Source: Opitutus terrae PB90-1
Lineage (GTDB): Bacteria; Verrucomicrobiota; Verrucomicrobiia; Opitutales; Opitutaceae
NCBI RefSeq assembly: GCF_000019965.1
Contig: NC_010571.1
Location: 3,543,001 to 3,607,000 of the forward strand
Reading direction: 5' to 3'
DNA length: 64,000 nt
The notes beneath the pieces were generated by a model that saw only the letters and a program-made list of their open reading frames with translations, was not told the origin of the DNA and searched no databases. The position numbers were made by a program, and so were the translations under genes. This document shows, piece after piece, positions 43,414 through 54,147 of the stretch; the first letter of the stretch is position 1, and every line of letters begins with the position of its first letter.

Positions 43414-45279
43414 ATGACGAAACACGAGATCGCCGACGTGCTGAACGAGATCGCGCTGTTGCTCGAGTTGAAGGGCGAAAACCCGTTCAAGATCCGTGCA
43501 TATCAGTCGGGCGCACGCGTCATCGAATCGCTCGAACAGCCGGAACTCGAACGGCTGTTGGCCGCGAATGAGCTCCTCACGGTGAAAGGAATCGGCGAGG
43601 CGCTGGCCAAAAAGATCGCCGAGCTGCACACGACGGGAAAACTGGAATTTCTGGAGAAGCTGCGCGCCACGATCGCGCCTGGACTGGTCGAGCTGCTGCA
43701 GATCCCCGGGGTCGGCCCGAAGAAAATCAAGGTGCTGCACGAGCAACTCGGCGTCGTCGACATCGCCAGCCTCGCGGCGGCGTGTGCCGACGGTCGCGTC
43801 GCTGCGCTCGCCGGGTTCGGCGCCAAGACGCAGGAGAAGATCGTCGCCGGCATCAAAAACCGCGAAGCGTACGGCCGGCGCCATCTCTGGTGGGAAGCGT
43901 GGCAAGTGGCGCAGCCGATCGTCGCCGGACTGCGGGCGTTGCCCCAGGTGAAACGCGCCGAGGCGGCGGGCAGCCTGCGACGCGGGCTGGAGACCGTGGG
44001 GGATCTCGACTTCATCGTTTCTGCCACCGAAATCGAGCCGGTGGTGAGCTGGTTCGTAGGCCTGTCGGACGTGCAGGAGGTCACCGCGCGCGGCGAGACG
44101 AAGACCAGCGTGCGTTTCGTGACCGGGCTGCAGGCGGACCTTCGGCTGGTGCCGGACGAGCAGTTCATCTTCGCGCTGCATCACTTCACCGGATCCAAGG
44201 ACCACAACGTACAGATGCGGCAGCGGGCGCTGGCGCGCGGGCTGACGTTGAGCGAGTGGGGGCTCGAGCCGGTGACGGCCGCGACATCCGAGAGCTCAGC
44301 CAGCCCATCGAGTTCGCTGACGGCGGCAGCGGGAGCTGGCGAGGCCGCGGCGCCGCGAGCCCGCCGGCCAAAGCGGGCGGGCGCACCTGCCGACGCGGCC
44401 TCAGGCGATCCGGCGCGCGGAAGCGTTGCGACGGAGGCGGACCTGTTCGCCCGTCTCGGACTTCATTTTATCCCCCCCGAGTTGCGCGAAGGTATGGGCG
44501 AAATCGAAGCGGCGGAGCACGGCGAGTTGCCAACGTTGGTGGATTTGCCGGACCTCCGCGGGACGTTTCATTGCCACACGACGGCCTCGGATGGACGCAA
44601 CACCCTCGCCGAAATGGCGACGGCCGCCGCCAGCGCGGGCTGGGAGTATCTCGGAATTGCCGACCATTCGAAATCCAGCTTTCAGGCAAACGGGTTGACC
44701 GAGCAGCGGCTCCTGGAACAGGTCGAGGCGATCCGGGTGTTCAACGCGTCCGGCCGCTGTCGCACGCATGTGTTTGCGGGCACCGAGTGCGACATCCTGC
44801 CGGACGGCCGGCTCGACTTTGACGAAGCGCTGCTGAGGAAGCTCGACTACGTCGTGGCCTCCGTGCACAGCACCTTTGCGCTCGACGAGGCGGCGATGAC
44901 TGCGCGGATCATCCGGGCGATCGAACATCCGTGCACGACGATGCTGGGGCATCTGACGGGCCGGCTGCTGTTGCGCCGCGACGGCTACCGCGTGGACGCG
45001 GGCAAAATCATCGACGCGGCGATTGCGCACGGCGTGATCATCGAGATCAATGCCGCGCCCAAGCGGCTCGACATGGATTGGCGGCACTGGCGCAAGGCCA
45101 CGGCCCGAGGACTGCTGACGTCGATCAACCCCGACGCCCATGAAACGGCGGAGCTGGCCTACGTGCGGGCGGGCATCAATACGGCCCGCAAGGGCTGGCT
45201 GACGAAAGCTCAGGTCTTCAACACGCGTTCGCTGGCGGAAGTGAAAGCGGCATTTCTGGCTCGGCGACGGGCTGGCTGA
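43414..45279 (+). CDS. polX: DNA polymerase/3'-5' exonuclease PolX
   Basis: 621 residues. Helix-hairpin-helix modules come first ([28 protein letters not shown]). The nucleotidyltransferase core has GSLRRG (186-191) and the metal Asp pair D197 and D199 (TVGDLDF). The C-terminal PHP domain has [10 protein letters not shown] (His386, His388), GIADHSKS and later [11 protein letters not shown]. It fills short gaps in base excision repair and has exonuclease activity. A low-complexity Ala/Ser/Arg-rich linker (about 288-340) between the core and PHP domains is longer than usual. ATG at 43414 begins the conserved part. Confidence 0.93.
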   Translation: MTKHEIADVLNEIALLLELKGENPFKIRAYQSGARVIESLEQPELERLLAANELLTVKGIGEALAKKIAELHTTGKLEFLEKLRATIAPGLVELLQIPGVGPKKIKVLHEQLGVVDIASLAAACADGRVAALAGFGAKTQEKIVAGIKNREAYGRRHLWWEAWQVAQPIVAGLRALPQVKRAEAAGSLRRGLETVGDLDFIVSATEIEPVVSWFVGLSDVQEVTARGETKTSVRFVTGLQADLRLVPDEQFIFALHHFTGSKDHNVQMRQRALARGLTLSEWGLEPVTAATSESSASPSSSLTAAAGAGEAAAPRARRPKRAGAPADAASGDPARGSVATEADLFARLGLHFIPPELREGMGEIEAAEHGELPTLVDLPDLRGTFHCHTTASDGRNTLAEMATAAASAGWEYLGIADHSKSSFQANGLTEQRLLEQVEAIRVFNASGRCRTHVFAGTECDILPDGRLDFDEALLRKLDYVVASVHSTFALDEAAMTARIIRAIEHPCTTMLGHLTGRLLLRRDGYRVDAGKIIDAAIAHGVIIEINAAPKRLDMDWRHWRKATARGLLTSINPDAHETAELAYVRAGINTARKGWLTKAQVFNTRSLAEVKAAFLARRRAG

Positions 45280-45536
45280 TCGGCACACTCAGGCTGCGGA
45301 CGAATTGGGACCGCCGCTGGGAGCCCGGACGGAAGCGCGCCCGGGAGCGGAGGGGATGGCTGCGGTTTTTTGGTCGCAGCCGGCGAATCGATCCGGCGGG
45401 TACAACGTGCCGTGCCCAGTTATTGAATATCTGATTGAACTCGGCGCGGACTTTTCGTACTTCGGTACCGCCGTACGCGCGCGCCGCGCCAAGGCTCGCT
45501 TCGTCCAATCCAATTTCCGCCGCCCGCGTCTGTCTC

Positions 45537-46322
45537 ATGCGCTCTCAACCGAACCGCGACTACATCAGCGACGATGTCGTGCAGACGCCACCTGCGCTCG
45601 CGCGCCGGCTGGTCGAGCATTTCCGCCCGCGTGGCCGGGTGCTGGAGCCGTGCAAGGGCAAGGGCAATTTTCTACGCGCGCTGCGCACCTATGCGCAGCA
45701 GAAGGCCAGCGACGGAGGCGCCCGGCGCCGTCGGAGGGATCCGGCCGAGATCGCCTGGTGCGAAATTAAATGTGGCCGTGATTTCTATCACTGGACCGAA
45801 CGGGTCGACTGGATCATGACGAACCCGCCCTGGAGCCAGGTGCGCCGGTTTTTGCAGCAGGCGATGCTCGTGTCGGATCACGTGGTGTTCGTGATCACGA
45901 TCAACCACGTGTGGACCCGCGCCCGCGTGAGCGACATTCGCGAGGCGGGTTTTGGGCTGCGTGAAATCGTCCTCCTCGATATGCCGGTGACTTTCCCGCA
46001 GAGCGGATTCCAACTGGGTGCCGTGTACTTTGCGCGCGGCTGGAAAGGTGCCACCCGCGTCACGGACTGGACGCGCGGCTCGCTTCGCGCGTTGAAGCAC
46101 GTCGGCACGAAGCTGCGCCACACCGTCGCCACGTTCGCCGGACCGCCGCGGGAGTCTCCGCGCGCTCAAGCGGATGCTTCACTGCGCCGCTTGCGTACCG
46201 CGCGGCGACACAAGCTCGTCGAAGCGTTGCGCGCCGGCTGTGCCATCGCGGTGGTCATCGGCCGGCCGCGGTCCCGCTCGGACCGTTCGCCGGAGACCCG
46301 CCGATCGAAGGTTCGAGGTTAG
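45537..46322 (+). CDS. Putative orphan adenine-type DNA methyltransferase (NPPW)
   Basis: 261 residues. The SAM motif region GRVLEPCKGKGNFLRAL and, about 70 residues later, DWIMTNPPW match the NPPW signature of N6-adenine/N4-cytosine methyltransferases; a following FVITINHVW helix is also typical. The opening DYISDDVVQTPPALA resembles small DNA methyltransferases of this class. No restriction endonuclease gene is nearby. The last ~60 residues are very basic, which could help nucleic acid binding. The 257-nt gap upstream has a 7-bp hairpin (45358-45381) and an AT-rich patch near 45420 but no clear promoter. Confidence 0.75.
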   Translation: MRSQPNRDYISDDVVQTPPALARRLVEHFRPRGRVLEPCKGKGNFLRALRTYAQQKASDGGARRRRRDPAEIAWCEIKCGRDFYHWTERVDWIMTNPPWSQVRRFLQQAMLVSDHVVFVITINHVWTRARVSDIREAGFGLREIVLLDMPVTFPQSGFQLGAVYFARGWKGATRVTDWTRGSLRALKHVGTKLRHTVATFAGPPRESPRAQADASLRRLRTARRHKLVEALRAGCAIAVVIGRPRSRSDRSPETRRSKVRG

Positions 46323-46443
46323 GGACGCTTCTCCCGAGGCGTTCGCTGCGAGGCCAGACCGTGGAGAGCAGGGGAGTCATCGCGACCGATAACTCCGCCT
46401 GCGAACCCGGTGTTCGGATGGTGCGCTGATCCGCGGGTGCTCG

Positions 46444-47274
46444 TCAGCGCCGGGCGGGAGCCGAGGGCGTCGCGGGCAGCCCGAGCGGCAGGAGAATGTT
46501 GGCGCTGTTGCCGCCCTCGGCGGATCCACCGCCGATGACGAGCGGCGCTTTGCCGTCCCATTTCTCGACGATCTGCAGCTGAATCAAACCGGGGTTGTCG
46601 CGGATCGCTTCGGCGCGCACGCGGATCGCCTCGGCCTCGCCCTTGGCGCGAATGATGGCGGTGTCGGCTTCGATCTGCGCTTTCTGCTGGGTGAAGCGGG
46701 CCTTCGCGGCTTCCTGTTCCTGTACCATCTTGGATTCGATGGCGGCCTCGAGCTCCTTCGAGAGGGTGATGTTTTCCAGGACGATGTCCTCCACGTTCAA
46801 CAAGGACCCGATCTTTTCCCGCGTGGTGGCCAGCGTCTTCACCTTGATCTCTTCGCGTTTCTTCACGATTTGCTCGGCACTCTGCAAGGCGGTGACCTCC
46901 TTCAGCGCCTCGTGCACGCGCGGGGCAATGAGGGCCTCGAAGGGGTCGCCGGCATATTCCTTGAAGATTCGCACCACCGAACCCTCCGGAATCCGGTAGA
47001 GGATGCGCATGGAAACGTCCACCTGCTGCAGGTCCGAGGAATAGCTCTCCGCGTCGAGCTGGCGCGTGATCTGGCGGACCGGCACGGGCACGACGCTGGT
47101 GACGAACGGCGCCTTGGTGCCGAAGCCCTCGGGCTTGAACTGTTCGCTGACTTTTCCGAGCGTCACTTCCACGCCGCGGAAACCGGGTTGGACCACATAC
47201 GTGGCCTGTGCCGCCGCGAGGACGAGCACGACAATAACAACACCGATACCAATGAGTCTTCCGGAGGTTCCCAT
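46444..47274 (-). CDS. SPFH/prohibitin-like membrane protein (HflC/YbbK type)
   Basis: 276 residues. One N-terminal membrane helix (6-24, IGVVIVVLVLAAAQA) precedes the SPFH domain (TYVVQPGFRGVEVTLGKV, then RQLDAESYSSDLQQVDVSM). A long coiled coil (QEQEAAKARFTQQKAQIEADTAI) and a short tail follow. Prohibitin-like proteins scaffold membrane proteases and microdomains. ATG at 47274 gives the membrane helix. It stands alone, divergent from the DUF2851 gene; no HflK partner is present here. Confidence 0.87.
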   Translation of the reverse strand: MGTSGRLIGIGVVIVVLVLAAAQATYVVQPGFRGVEVTLGKVSEQFKPEGFGTKAPFVTSVVPVPVRQITRQLDAESYSSDLQQVDVSMRILYRIPEGSVVRIFKEYAGDPFEALIAPRVHEALKEVTALQSAEQIVKKREEIKVKTLATTREKIGSLLNVEDIVLENITLSKELEAAIESKMVQEQEAAKARFTQQKAQIEADTAIIRAKGEAEAIRVRAEAIRDNPGLIQLQIVEKWDGKAPLVIGGGSAEGGNSANILLPLGLPATPSAPARR

Positions 47275-47471
47275 GGCCGCATGCGAACGCACGGATACGG
47301 CGGCCGCAAGCGGCGAATCAGCCGCTGGAAAGAATTGAGCGCGTTCCACGGCACCGGGCGGGAATCCGATCGAAAGGATTGAGTCCGACCTGAAATCCGC
47401 CAAGCTCCGGCCGTGAGCGCTGCCCGGCATCGGCACCTCGGCGCGATCAACGCGCACGAGTCCCGCGGAAC

Positions 47472-48752
47472 ATGAACGGTTCCGCAACAGCTCCGGTGGG
47501 GAATGAACGGCACGAGGCCGTCGCCGAGTTGCAGGGCCTCTATGGGCCGTTCGCGTTTCCGGAGAAGCTGCTCCAGAAAATCTGGCTCCGGGGCGATTTC
47601 GACCGCGCCCGAGCGGCGCTGAGCAACGGCCAGCGGCTCACGATCGTTCAGACGGGGCGATGGAATCTGCTCGGCGGCCCCGATTTTCGGCAGGCGCGAA
47701 TCCGGATCGGCGACGGGGCGGAGACCACGGGCGACGTTGAACTCCATCTGCACGCGTCCGACTGGATCGCGCACCGGCACGCGGAGGATCCGGCCTACGA
47801 TGACGTGATGCTGCACGTCGTCCTTTTCCCGCCGCCCGCCGGCCATCTGACGCAGGGCAAGCGCGGCGAGATTCCCGTGCTCGCGTTGTTGCCCTTGCTC
47901 TATCACGACCTCGAAGAGTACGCGGCGGAGGAGGCGCTCGAGACCCTGGCGAACCGCCCGGTTTCGCAGATCATCGAGCTGCTGGGCGCGTTGCCGCTCG
48001 GCGATCGCACGACGTTGCTGGCGCGGCACGCCGACGAACGCTGGCGCCAGAAAGTGCATTTCGCGCGGCTCCGGATCCAGCGACTGGGGTGGGACGATGC
48101 CTGTCACCACCTCGCGCTCGAGATCCTCGGCTACCGGTTCAATCGTGCGCCCATGTTGCGCGTGGCCACGGCGCACCCGCTCGAGGAATGGGCGAAACCG
48201 GAACTTGCGGCGGAGACGGTGTATGCCGCCGAACGCGCGGGTTGGAGCCTGCAAGGCCTGCGGCCGGCCAATCATCCGCGCCGCCGGCTGGCGCAGTATG
48301 CGGGCTGGGTACAGGCGCGGCCGGACTGGCCCACACGATTGGCGAGCCTGGCCCAAAGCCTCCCCGCCGTGGTGCCGGGGACGCCCACGGCGGAGGTGCG
48401 CTGGGCTTTCCGGCTTACGGGCTTGCGCGCGGCATGGCAGGAGACGGTTTGTGCGAATGGGGTTGGCGGCACCCGCTTCGACAACTTGGTGTGCGACGGA
48501 TTCCTGCCGATGCTGGCGGCGGGGTCGGAGTTGCGGAGCGAGCCATCTGGGGCGGTGGCGCTCCGAGCGCGGCAGCTTTGGCAGCACTGGTTTGTGGGCG
48601 ATTTGCCGCCGTTTCTGCTCCGCGCTTTGCGGCAGATCGAGGTCTTCTCCGGGCGCAATCAGCCGGCATGTCACGGCTTGGCGCAAGGCCTGTTGGGCTG
48701 GCTGATCGAACGCGAGCGGGCCGAGGCAAATTCGGCCGGGCGTGGGGCTTGA
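47472..48752 (+). CDS. DUF2851 family protein
   Basis: 426 residues. The N-terminal half matches the DUF2851 pattern: [18 protein letters not shown], then [17 protein letters not shown] and [10 protein letters not shown], regularly spaced charged residues that suggest an enzyme or binding site of unknown type. The C-terminal half is helical with KW-rich repeats. Function is not known in the family. It ends at the -35 box of the nusA promoter, so its 3' end and the nusA promoter share bases. Confidence 0.85.
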   Translation: MNGSATAPVGNERHEAVAELQGLYGPFAFPEKLLQKIWLRGDFDRARAALSNGQRLTIVQTGRWNLLGGPDFRQARIRIGDGAETTGDVELHLHASDWIAHRHAEDPAYDDVMLHVVLFPPPAGHLTQGKRGEIPVLALLPLLYHDLEEYAAEEALETLANRPVSQIIELLGALPLGDRTTLLARHADERWRQKVHFARLRIQRLGWDDACHHLALEILGYRFNRAPMLRVATAHPLEEWAKPELAAETVYAAERAGWSLQGLRPANHPRRRLAQYAGWVQARPDWPTRLASLAQSLPAVVPGTPTAEVRWAFRLTGLRAAWQETVCANGVGGTRFDNLVCDGFLPMLAAGSELRSEPSGAVALRARQLWQHWFVGDLPPFLLRALRQIEVFSGRNQPACHGLAQGLLGWLIERERAEANSAGRGA

Positions 48753-48778
48753 CAACGTTTCCGTCCGACGAGTAAGTT
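48749..48778 (+). promoter_or_regulatory. Promoter of the nusA operon
   Basis: TTGACA (48749-48754), 18-nt spacer, TAAGTT (48773-48778). The -35 box overlaps the end of the DUF2851 gene. It is the best sigma-70-type match in the window. Confidence 0.7.
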
Positions 48779-48808
48779 TGCCGGCTCAACAACACTCACT
48801 TTGCAAAA

Positions 48809-48835
48809 GTGGGCCCTGCGGCCCGCTTTTTTTTT
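48809..48835 (+). terminator. Intrinsic terminator in the nusA leader
   Basis: Stem GTGGGCC/GGCCCGC (7 bp with one G-T), 4-nt loop CTGC, followed by nine T. It is about 30 nt after the promoter's -10 box and 30 nt before the nusA start, so transcripts from that promoter must read through it. It could also end the DUF2851 transcript. Confidence 0.75.
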
Positions 48836-48864
48836 CCCATTATTTTTCGGTCAATTCTACCTCT

Positions 48865-50091
48865 ATGAGCAGCGAAATTCTTTCCGTCCTGGAATACATG
48901 GAAAAGGAGAAAGGGATCCCGCGCGCGGACATGATCGCGACCATCGCGAATGCCCTGAAGACCGCGGCGCAAAAGGGTGTGAATTCCGGTCAGGAACTGA
49001 AGATCGAAATCAACGCGAAAAACGGCCAGCTGCATGCCTGGTGCCTGCTCAAGGTGGTGGACTCAGTGAGCAACCCGAAGACGGAAATCCATGTCGAACG
49101 TGCGCAGGCGCTGAAGCCCGGAGCGATTATCGGCGAAATCATCGAAAAGGAAATCGATCCTTCGACGCTCGGCCGGATTGCGGCGCAGACCGCGCGGCAG
49201 GCGGTCATGCAGCGGCTGCGTCAGTTCGAGAAGGATCGGATCTTCGATGACTTCAAGGATCAGGTCGGGAACATCGTCACGGGTACGGTGCGCCGGCGCG
49301 AGCGGAACGATCTCTACATCGATTTGGGCAAGGCCGAGGCCGTGATGCCGGCCAAGGAGCAGGTCCCCGGTGAGGAGTACCAACCGGGCGAACGCATTCG
49401 CTGCTTGTTGCTCAACATCGAGAGTACGCCGCGCGGTCCGGAGATCATCCTTACGCGGGGCAGCCCGAAGTTCGTGCGGCGGCTGTTCGAGCTGGAGGTC
49501 ACCGAGATCGCCGACGGCACCGTGAAGATCGAGGCGTTCGCCCGCGAACCGGGCTACCGCACGAAGATCGCCGTCATCAGCACGGACCCGAAGGTCGATC
49601 CCGTCGGCGCTTGCGTCGGCGCCCGTGGTGCGCGCGTGAAGACGATCGTGCGCGAACTGAACGGCGAGAAGATCGACATCATCCGCTACTTTGCCAGCCC
49701 GCGCGAAATGATCATCGAGGCGATGAAGCCGGCGGTGCCGCGCGAGATCACGCTCGATGAGAAGAACCACCGCATTTTGCTGAAGGTGGCGACCGACGAT
49801 CTGGCGATCGCGATCGGCCGCAAGGGCCAGAACGCGCGGCTGACATCGCGGCTCATCGGCTGGCGGCTTGACATCGAGGAGTTCCGTGCCGTTGGTGACG
49901 ATCCGCGCGGCAATGCCATTGCCTCGCTGGTGAAAGCCTTTGCGCTCGATGCAACGGTGGCCGGCCGGTTGGTCGACATGGGCATCAACTCACCGGCGGC
50001 GTTCGAAGGTGTCGAAGCCAACGATCTCGTGGATGCGGGATTCACCGAGGCGGAAGCCACCGACATCATTGGGCGCGTGACGACGCATTGA
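48865..50091 (+). CDS. nusA: Transcription termination/antitermination factor NusA
   Basis: 408 residues. An N-terminal RNA-polymerase-binding domain is followed by an S1 domain (about 135-200, [20 protein letters not shown]), two KH domains ([18 protein letters not shown] and [15 protein letters not shown]) and one C-terminal helix-hairpin-helix. It controls pausing and termination. It heads the nusA-infB-rbfA-nrnA-truB-ribF operon and has a terminator in its own leader. No Shine-Dalgarno sequence precedes the ATG. Confidence 0.97.
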   Translation: MSSEILSVLEYMEKEKGIPRADMIATIANALKTAAQKGVNSGQELKIEINAKNGQLHAWCLLKVVDSVSNPKTEIHVERAQALKPGAIIGEIIEKEIDPSTLGRIAAQTARQAVMQRLRQFEKDRIFDDFKDQVGNIVTGTVRRRERNDLYIDLGKAEAVMPAKEQVPGEEYQPGERIRCLLLNIESTPRGPEIILTRGSPKFVRRLFELEVTEIADGTVKIEAFAREPGYRTKIAVISTDPKVDPVGACVGARGARVKTIVRELNGEKIDIIRYFASPREMIIEAMKPAVPREITLDEKNHRILLKVATDDLAIAIGRKGQNARLTSRLIGWRLDIEEFRAVGDDPRGNAIASLVKAFALDATVAGRLVDMGINSPAAFEGVEANDLVDAGFTEAEATDIIGRVTTH

Positions 50092-50128
50092 TTTTTCGCT
50101 AGCCAACCTGATTTTCTAACACCACCTG

Positions 50129-52666
50129 ATGAGCCTCCGCATTCACGAACTCGCCAAACGACACAACATGGAGGGCAAGGACATGCTGGCCTTGCTGAAG
50201 GAGCGAGGCTACGTCTCTGCGGAAACCAAATCGGTCTCGAGCACCGTCGCGAACATCTACGTGGAGGAGATCGAAAAGGAATTTGCGACGAAAGTCGCGG
50301 CGGCTGCGACTGCTGCACCGGCTGAGCCCGCGGTGGTGAAAGAGCCCGAGGACGAGACGCCGCACGTGCGCTCGCCGCATGGCGCCTTCGTGAAGACGAA
50401 GGATGACGTCGATCGCGAGAAAGCCGCCGCCGCGGCCGCGAAAGCCGCCGCGCTCAAACCGGCCGTTGCGCCCGCTCCGGTGGCCACGCCGCCGCCGTTG
50501 CCGCCGCGCCATGTGGCGCCGGCGTCCGCGCCCTCGGCGCCCCGGCCCGTCACCATTCCAACCGCGCCCCCGCGCGTGGCTCCGCCGCCGCCGCCAGCAG
50601 CGAAGGCTCCGCCCGCTCCGCCGCCGCTGCCGCCGCCACGGGTGGTCGCTGCGGCGCCCGTATCCACTCCGCCGCCGGTGGGCGTGCCGGCTCCCGTTTC
50701 CGCGCCGCCGGTGATTCACCCGGTCATGAAAGCGCCGGCCCCGGTTGCACCGCCGCCAGTGGCGCCGATTGCCCCCCGCCATTTTGGGGCCCCGCCGGTC
50801 CTGCCGCCGTTGCCTGGAGTTTCTCCCGCACCGATCGCTCCCCCGACGCCGACTGCTGCGGCTCCGGCCGCGGTTCCTCCGGGTGAGTTCAAGACCATCC
50901 ATCTCAAACCGCCGATCGTGGTGCGCGATTTCGCGACCGCGCTGGGGCTGAAGCCGTTCCGGCTGATTTCCGAGCTCAATCAGGCCGGCGGTTTCGCGTC
51001 GATGAATTCCAACATCGACGAGGCGATCGCGACGAAGGTGGCCGAAAAACACGGCTTCCTGCTTGAGATCAAGCACCGCGGCGAACCCGGCGTTCAGCAG
51101 CAGGCGCAGAAGAAGGAGAAGCAGGTCGAGGAGGATGAATCCAAATTCCTCGTCTCGCGGCCGCCGGTCGTGTGCATCCTCGGCCACGTCGACCACGGCA
51201 AGACTTCGCTGCTGGACGCGATCCGCAAGGCGAACGTCGCCGCCGGGGAGGCGGGCGGTATCACGCAACACATCGGCGCGTATCAGATCGAATACCAAGG
51301 GCGCAAAATCACTTTTCTGGACACCCCCGGTCACGCCGCCTTCTCGAAGATGCGGGCGCGCGGAGCGAACGTCACCGATATCGCCGTGCTCGTCGTGGCG
51401 GCGGACGATGGCTTCATGCCGCAGACTGACGAGGCGCTGAAGCATGCGCAGAACGCGAAGGTCGCGCTGGTCGTCGCCGTCAACAAGATGGACGTGAAGG
51501 GCGCGAACCTCGACCAGGTGAAGGCACAGATGCAGCAGCGCAATATCGCGCCGGAAGACTGGGGTGGTGAAACCATCACCGTGCCGGTCGCTGCGACCAA
51601 GGGCCAGGGCATCGACAGCCTGATTGAGATGATCCTGCTCCAGGCGGACGTGCTCGAACTCAAGGCCAACCCGAAGGCTGAAGCCAGCGGCGTGGTGATC
51701 GAGTCGCAGGTCGACGTGGGCCGCGGGCCGTTGGCCACGGTGATCGTCCAGCGCGGCACGCTGCGCGTCGGTGATGCGCTGGTGTGCGGCGCGTGTTACG
51801 CGCGCGTGCGCGCCATGTTCAACGACCAGGGCGAAAACGTGAAGGAAGCGACTCCCGCCGCGCCGGTGCGCGTGATCGGTTGGTCCGGCACGCCCGAAAG
51901 CGGCGCGATCTTCAAGGCGGTGAAGAACGCCCGCGAGGCGGAGAAGCTCGCCGAGGAAGAGCAGCTGCGGCTGCGCAAGGCCGCGACGGCCAGCGACGCC
52001 ACGCCCAAGGAAGTCTCGGTCGAGCAGCTGTTCGCCAACATCGCGGCGACGCAGGCCAAGGTGCTCAAGCTCATCATCAAGACCGACGTGTTCGGGTCAG
52101 CCGAAGCGGTGCGCACCGTGCTGGAAGGCATCAAGAGCACGAAGGTCTCGCTGGAGCTGGTCTCGGCCGAAGTCGGCTTGGTGACCAAGAACGACGTCCT
52201 GATGGCGAGCGCGGCGGGCGCGACGGTCATCGGCTTCAACACGAAGCTCGAGAACGGCGTCACCCCGCTGGCCAAGCACCATAGCGTGCGCGTCGAGACG
52301 TTCTCGATCATTTACGAACTCGCCGATCGGGTGAAGGAGATGATGGCCGACCTGCTCGAGCCGGACATCAAGGAGATCAAGACAGGCGCGGCGGAAGTGC
52401 GGCAGGTGTTCCCGCTGGCCAAGGGCTTCGTCGCCGGCTGCCTGGTCACCGAAGGCAAGATCACGCGCAATGCATCCGCCCGGCTGCGGCGCGGGCGCGA
52501 GCTGGTCCACGAGGGCAAGATCGCGACGCTCAAGCGCTTCAAGGACGACGCGAACGAAGTGCGCGCCGGGTTGGAGTGCGGCATCAAGCTCGACGATTTC
52601 AACGGCTACCAGGCGGGCGACGTCATCGAGGTCTTCGAGATCCAGAAGGTCCGCGCCTCGCTGTAA
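50129..52666 (+). CDS. infB: Translation initiation factor IF-2
   Basis: 845 residues. An IF2_N region ([20 protein letters not shown]) leads to a Pro/Ala-rich linker (about 90-255), then the G domain with GHVDHGKT (352-359), DTPGHAAF and NKMD, and the C-terminal C1/C2 domains. It places fMet-tRNA on the 30S subunit and drives subunit joining. The extended Pro/Ala linker is common in Verrucomicrobia and Myxobacteria. It starts 37 nt after nusA without a clear Shine-Dalgarno sequence. Confidence 0.97.
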   Translation: MSLRIHELAKRHNMEGKDMLALLKERGYVSAETKSVSSTVANIYVEEIEKEFATKVAAAATAAPAEPAVVKEPEDETPHVRSPHGAFVKTKDDVDREKAAAAAAKAAALKPAVAPAPVATPPPLPPRHVAPASAPSAPRPVTIPTAPPRVAPPPPPAAKAPPAPPPLPPPRVVAAAPVSTPPPVGVPAPVSAPPVIHPVMKAPAPVAPPPVAPIAPRHFGAPPVLPPLPGVSPAPIAPPTPTAAAPAAVPPGEFKTIHLKPPIVVRDFATALGLKPFRLISELNQAGGFASMNSNIDEAIATKVAEKHGFLLEIKHRGEPGVQQQAQKKEKQVEEDESKFLVSRPPVVCILGHVDHGKTSLLDAIRKANVAAGEAGGITQHIGAYQIEYQGRKITFLDTPGHAAFSKMRARGANVTDIAVLVVAADDGFMPQTDEALKHAQNAKVALVVAVNKMDVKGANLDQVKAQMQQRNIAPEDWGGETITVPVAATKGQGIDSLIEMILLQADVLELKANPKAEASGVVIESQVDVGRGPLATVIVQRGTLRVGDALVCGACYARVRAMFNDQGENVKEATPAAPVRVIGWSGTPESGAIFKAVKNAREAEKLAEEEQLRLRKAATASDATPKEVSVEQLFANIAATQAKVLKLIIKTDVFGSAEAVRTVLEGIKSTKVSLELVSAEVGLVTKNDVLMASAAGATVIGFNTKLENGVTPLAKHHSVRVETFSIIYELADRVKEMMADLLEPDIKEIKTGAAEVRQVFPLAKGFVAGCLVTEGKITRNASARLRRGRELVHEGKIATLKRFKDDANEVRAGLECGIKLDDFNGYQAGDVIEVFEIQKVRASL

Positions 52667-52750
52667 TTTTCGATTTTGGATTTTAGATTTTTGGATTGGC
52701 CGTCGGTCGGTCCGAAATCGAAATTCGAGATTCGCCAATCGAAAATCGTC
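52667..52750. repeat. AT-rich imperfect inverted repeat, family D copy 2
   Basis: It begins right after the infB stop (TTTTCGATTTTGGATTTTAGA) and ends right before the rbfA ATG (CCAATCGAAAATCGTC). The halves are inverted copies; GATTGGC/GCCAATC and the poly-A/T arms pair. It is clearly related to the element at 7171-7256. Confidence 0.78.
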
Positions 52751-53119
52751 ATGTCGAACCGCACTCTCCGCGTCAACGAGCTGATTCAGCGCGAGCTGAG
52801 CGAGATCCTGCGCAAGCGTTACCAAAGCGAGGCGACGGCGATTACGATCACCGAACTGCGGGTCGCGCCCGATCTGCGGGACGCGCGCGTTTTCGTTTCG
52901 ATCGTGGGCAGCGCCGAGGAGCAGGACGAGAAACTGCGCTGGCTGCGGGCGCATGCGGGTGAGCTGCGTTACGAGGTCGGCCGCCGGATCGTGCTGAAAT
53001 ACCTGCCCAAGTTCGAGTACGTGCTTGATCACTCGCCCGAGAAAAGCGCCCGCATCCTGCAGGTGCTCGACGAGATCGACCGGCAGACGCCACCGCGGCC
53101 GGAGGCCGAGAACGACTGA
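52751..53119 (+). CDS. rbfA: Ribosome-binding factor A
   Basis: 122 residues, type-II KH fold. The conserved helix RVNELIQRELSEILRK is at the N-terminus, the strand RDARVFVSIVG in the middle and a helix RYEVGRRIVLKYLPKFEYVLD near the end. It helps 30S maturation. It follows infB, from which it is separated only by the family D repeat. Confidence 0.95.
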   Translation: MSNRTLRVNELIQRELSEILRKRYQSEATAITITELRVAPDLRDARVFVSIVGSAEEQDEKLRWLRAHAGELRYEVGRRIVLKYLPKFEYVLDHSPEKSARILQVLDEIDRQTPPRPEAEND

Positions 53120-53130
53120 CGCCTACCATC

Positions 53131-54147
53131 GTGGAAAAGTTTTATCCCGAGTTCTCCGCGCGGTTCGCGCAATTTCTTGAGCACATCCGCGGCCGGCGGA
53201 TCGCGATTGTCGGGCATGCCCGGCCGGACGGCGACTGCATCGGTTCGCAGGTGGCACTGGCGCGGGTGCTGGGGACGCTCGGCCACGAGGTGCTCTGCGT
53301 GAATCCCGATCTCGTGCCGCGTCGGCTGCAGTTTCTTGTGCCGGGGATGCGGTTCGCACGCACCGACGAGATGCTGGCGGATCGCACCGACTACACCGCG
53401 ATCTTTGTCGACTGCGCGGATCACGCGCGGGCGGGGGAGCGTTTGAAGGGACGGTTTCCGGTGGTGACCGGCAACATCGATCATCATCTCTCCAGCGCCG
53501 GGTTTGCCGAGTGGAATTTCGTGGATGTTCACTCGGCGGCGACGGCGGAGGTGTTGGCGGGGATGTTTTTCGACAATGGACTGACCGTCGACGCCCAGAC
53601 CGCGCAGGGGCTCTACACGGGTATTCTGACCGACACCGGCCAGTTCCGGTTCACCTCAACCACGCGCCGCACGTTTCTGCTCGCGGCGGAATTGATGGCA
53701 CGCGGTGCGAAGCCGACCGAAGCCGGGTTCGAACTCTACGAGCGTGAGACCACGGGCAAGCTGCAACTGCTCGAGCGGTTTCTCGCCTCGTTGCGCATGG
53801 AATGTGGCGGCCGGGTCTGCGTCGGCACGTTGCCCAACGGCATCTTTGAGGCGACCGGCTCGACCGCCGAGGACACCGAAGGGCTCGTCGACTATGCGCG
53901 CTGCATCGACGGCGTGGACGTGGGCGTATTGATCGAAGAGCGGCCGGATGGCGCGATGAAAGCCAGCCTGCGGGCGAAGAACCCCGCGTTCCGGCTCGAC
54001 CGGGTGGCGGCGCAATTTGGCGGCGGCGGCCATGCGTGCGCGGCCGGACTAAACTACAAGGGGGGTGCGGCCGGATTCCGCGAAAAACTCGTGGCGGCGA
54101 TCGCCGCGCAGATCGCGGCCGTGGACACACCGGAGGAGAAGAAATGA
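53131..54147 (+). CDS. nrnA: Bifunctional oligoribonuclease / pAp phosphatase NrnA
   Basis: 338 residues, DHH superfamily. Motif I is [17 protein letters not shown], motif [11 protein letters not shown] (the DHH site), and the C-terminal DHHA1 domain contains [10 protein letters not shown]. It degrades nanoRNAs and 3'-phosphoadenosine 5'-phosphate. The start is GTG at 53131, 11 nt after rbfA. Its stop overlaps the truB start as ATGA. Confidence 0.93.
   Translation: MEKFYPEFSARFAQFLEHIRGRRIAIVGHARPDGDCIGSQVALARVLGTLGHEVLCVNPDLVPRRLQFLVPGMRFARTDEMLADRTDYTAIFVDCADHARAGERLKGRFPVVTGNIDHHLSSAGFAEWNFVDVHSAATAEVLAGMFFDNGLTVDAQTAQGLYTGILTDTGQFRFTSTTRRTFLLAAELMARGAKPTEAGFELYERETTGKLQLLERFLASLRMECGGRVCVGTLPNGIFEATGSTAEDTEGLVDYARCIDGVDVGVLIEERPDGAMKASLRAKNPAFRLDRVAAQFGGGGHACAAGLNYKGGAAGFREKLVAAIAAQIAAVDTPEEKK

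Noticed and set aside
45358-45381. A terminator after polX.
   Set aside because: The GGCTGCG/CGCAGCC stem has its T run inside the loop, not after the stem.
45537-46322. A restriction-modification system.
   Set aside because: No endonuclease or specificity gene flanks the methyltransferase.
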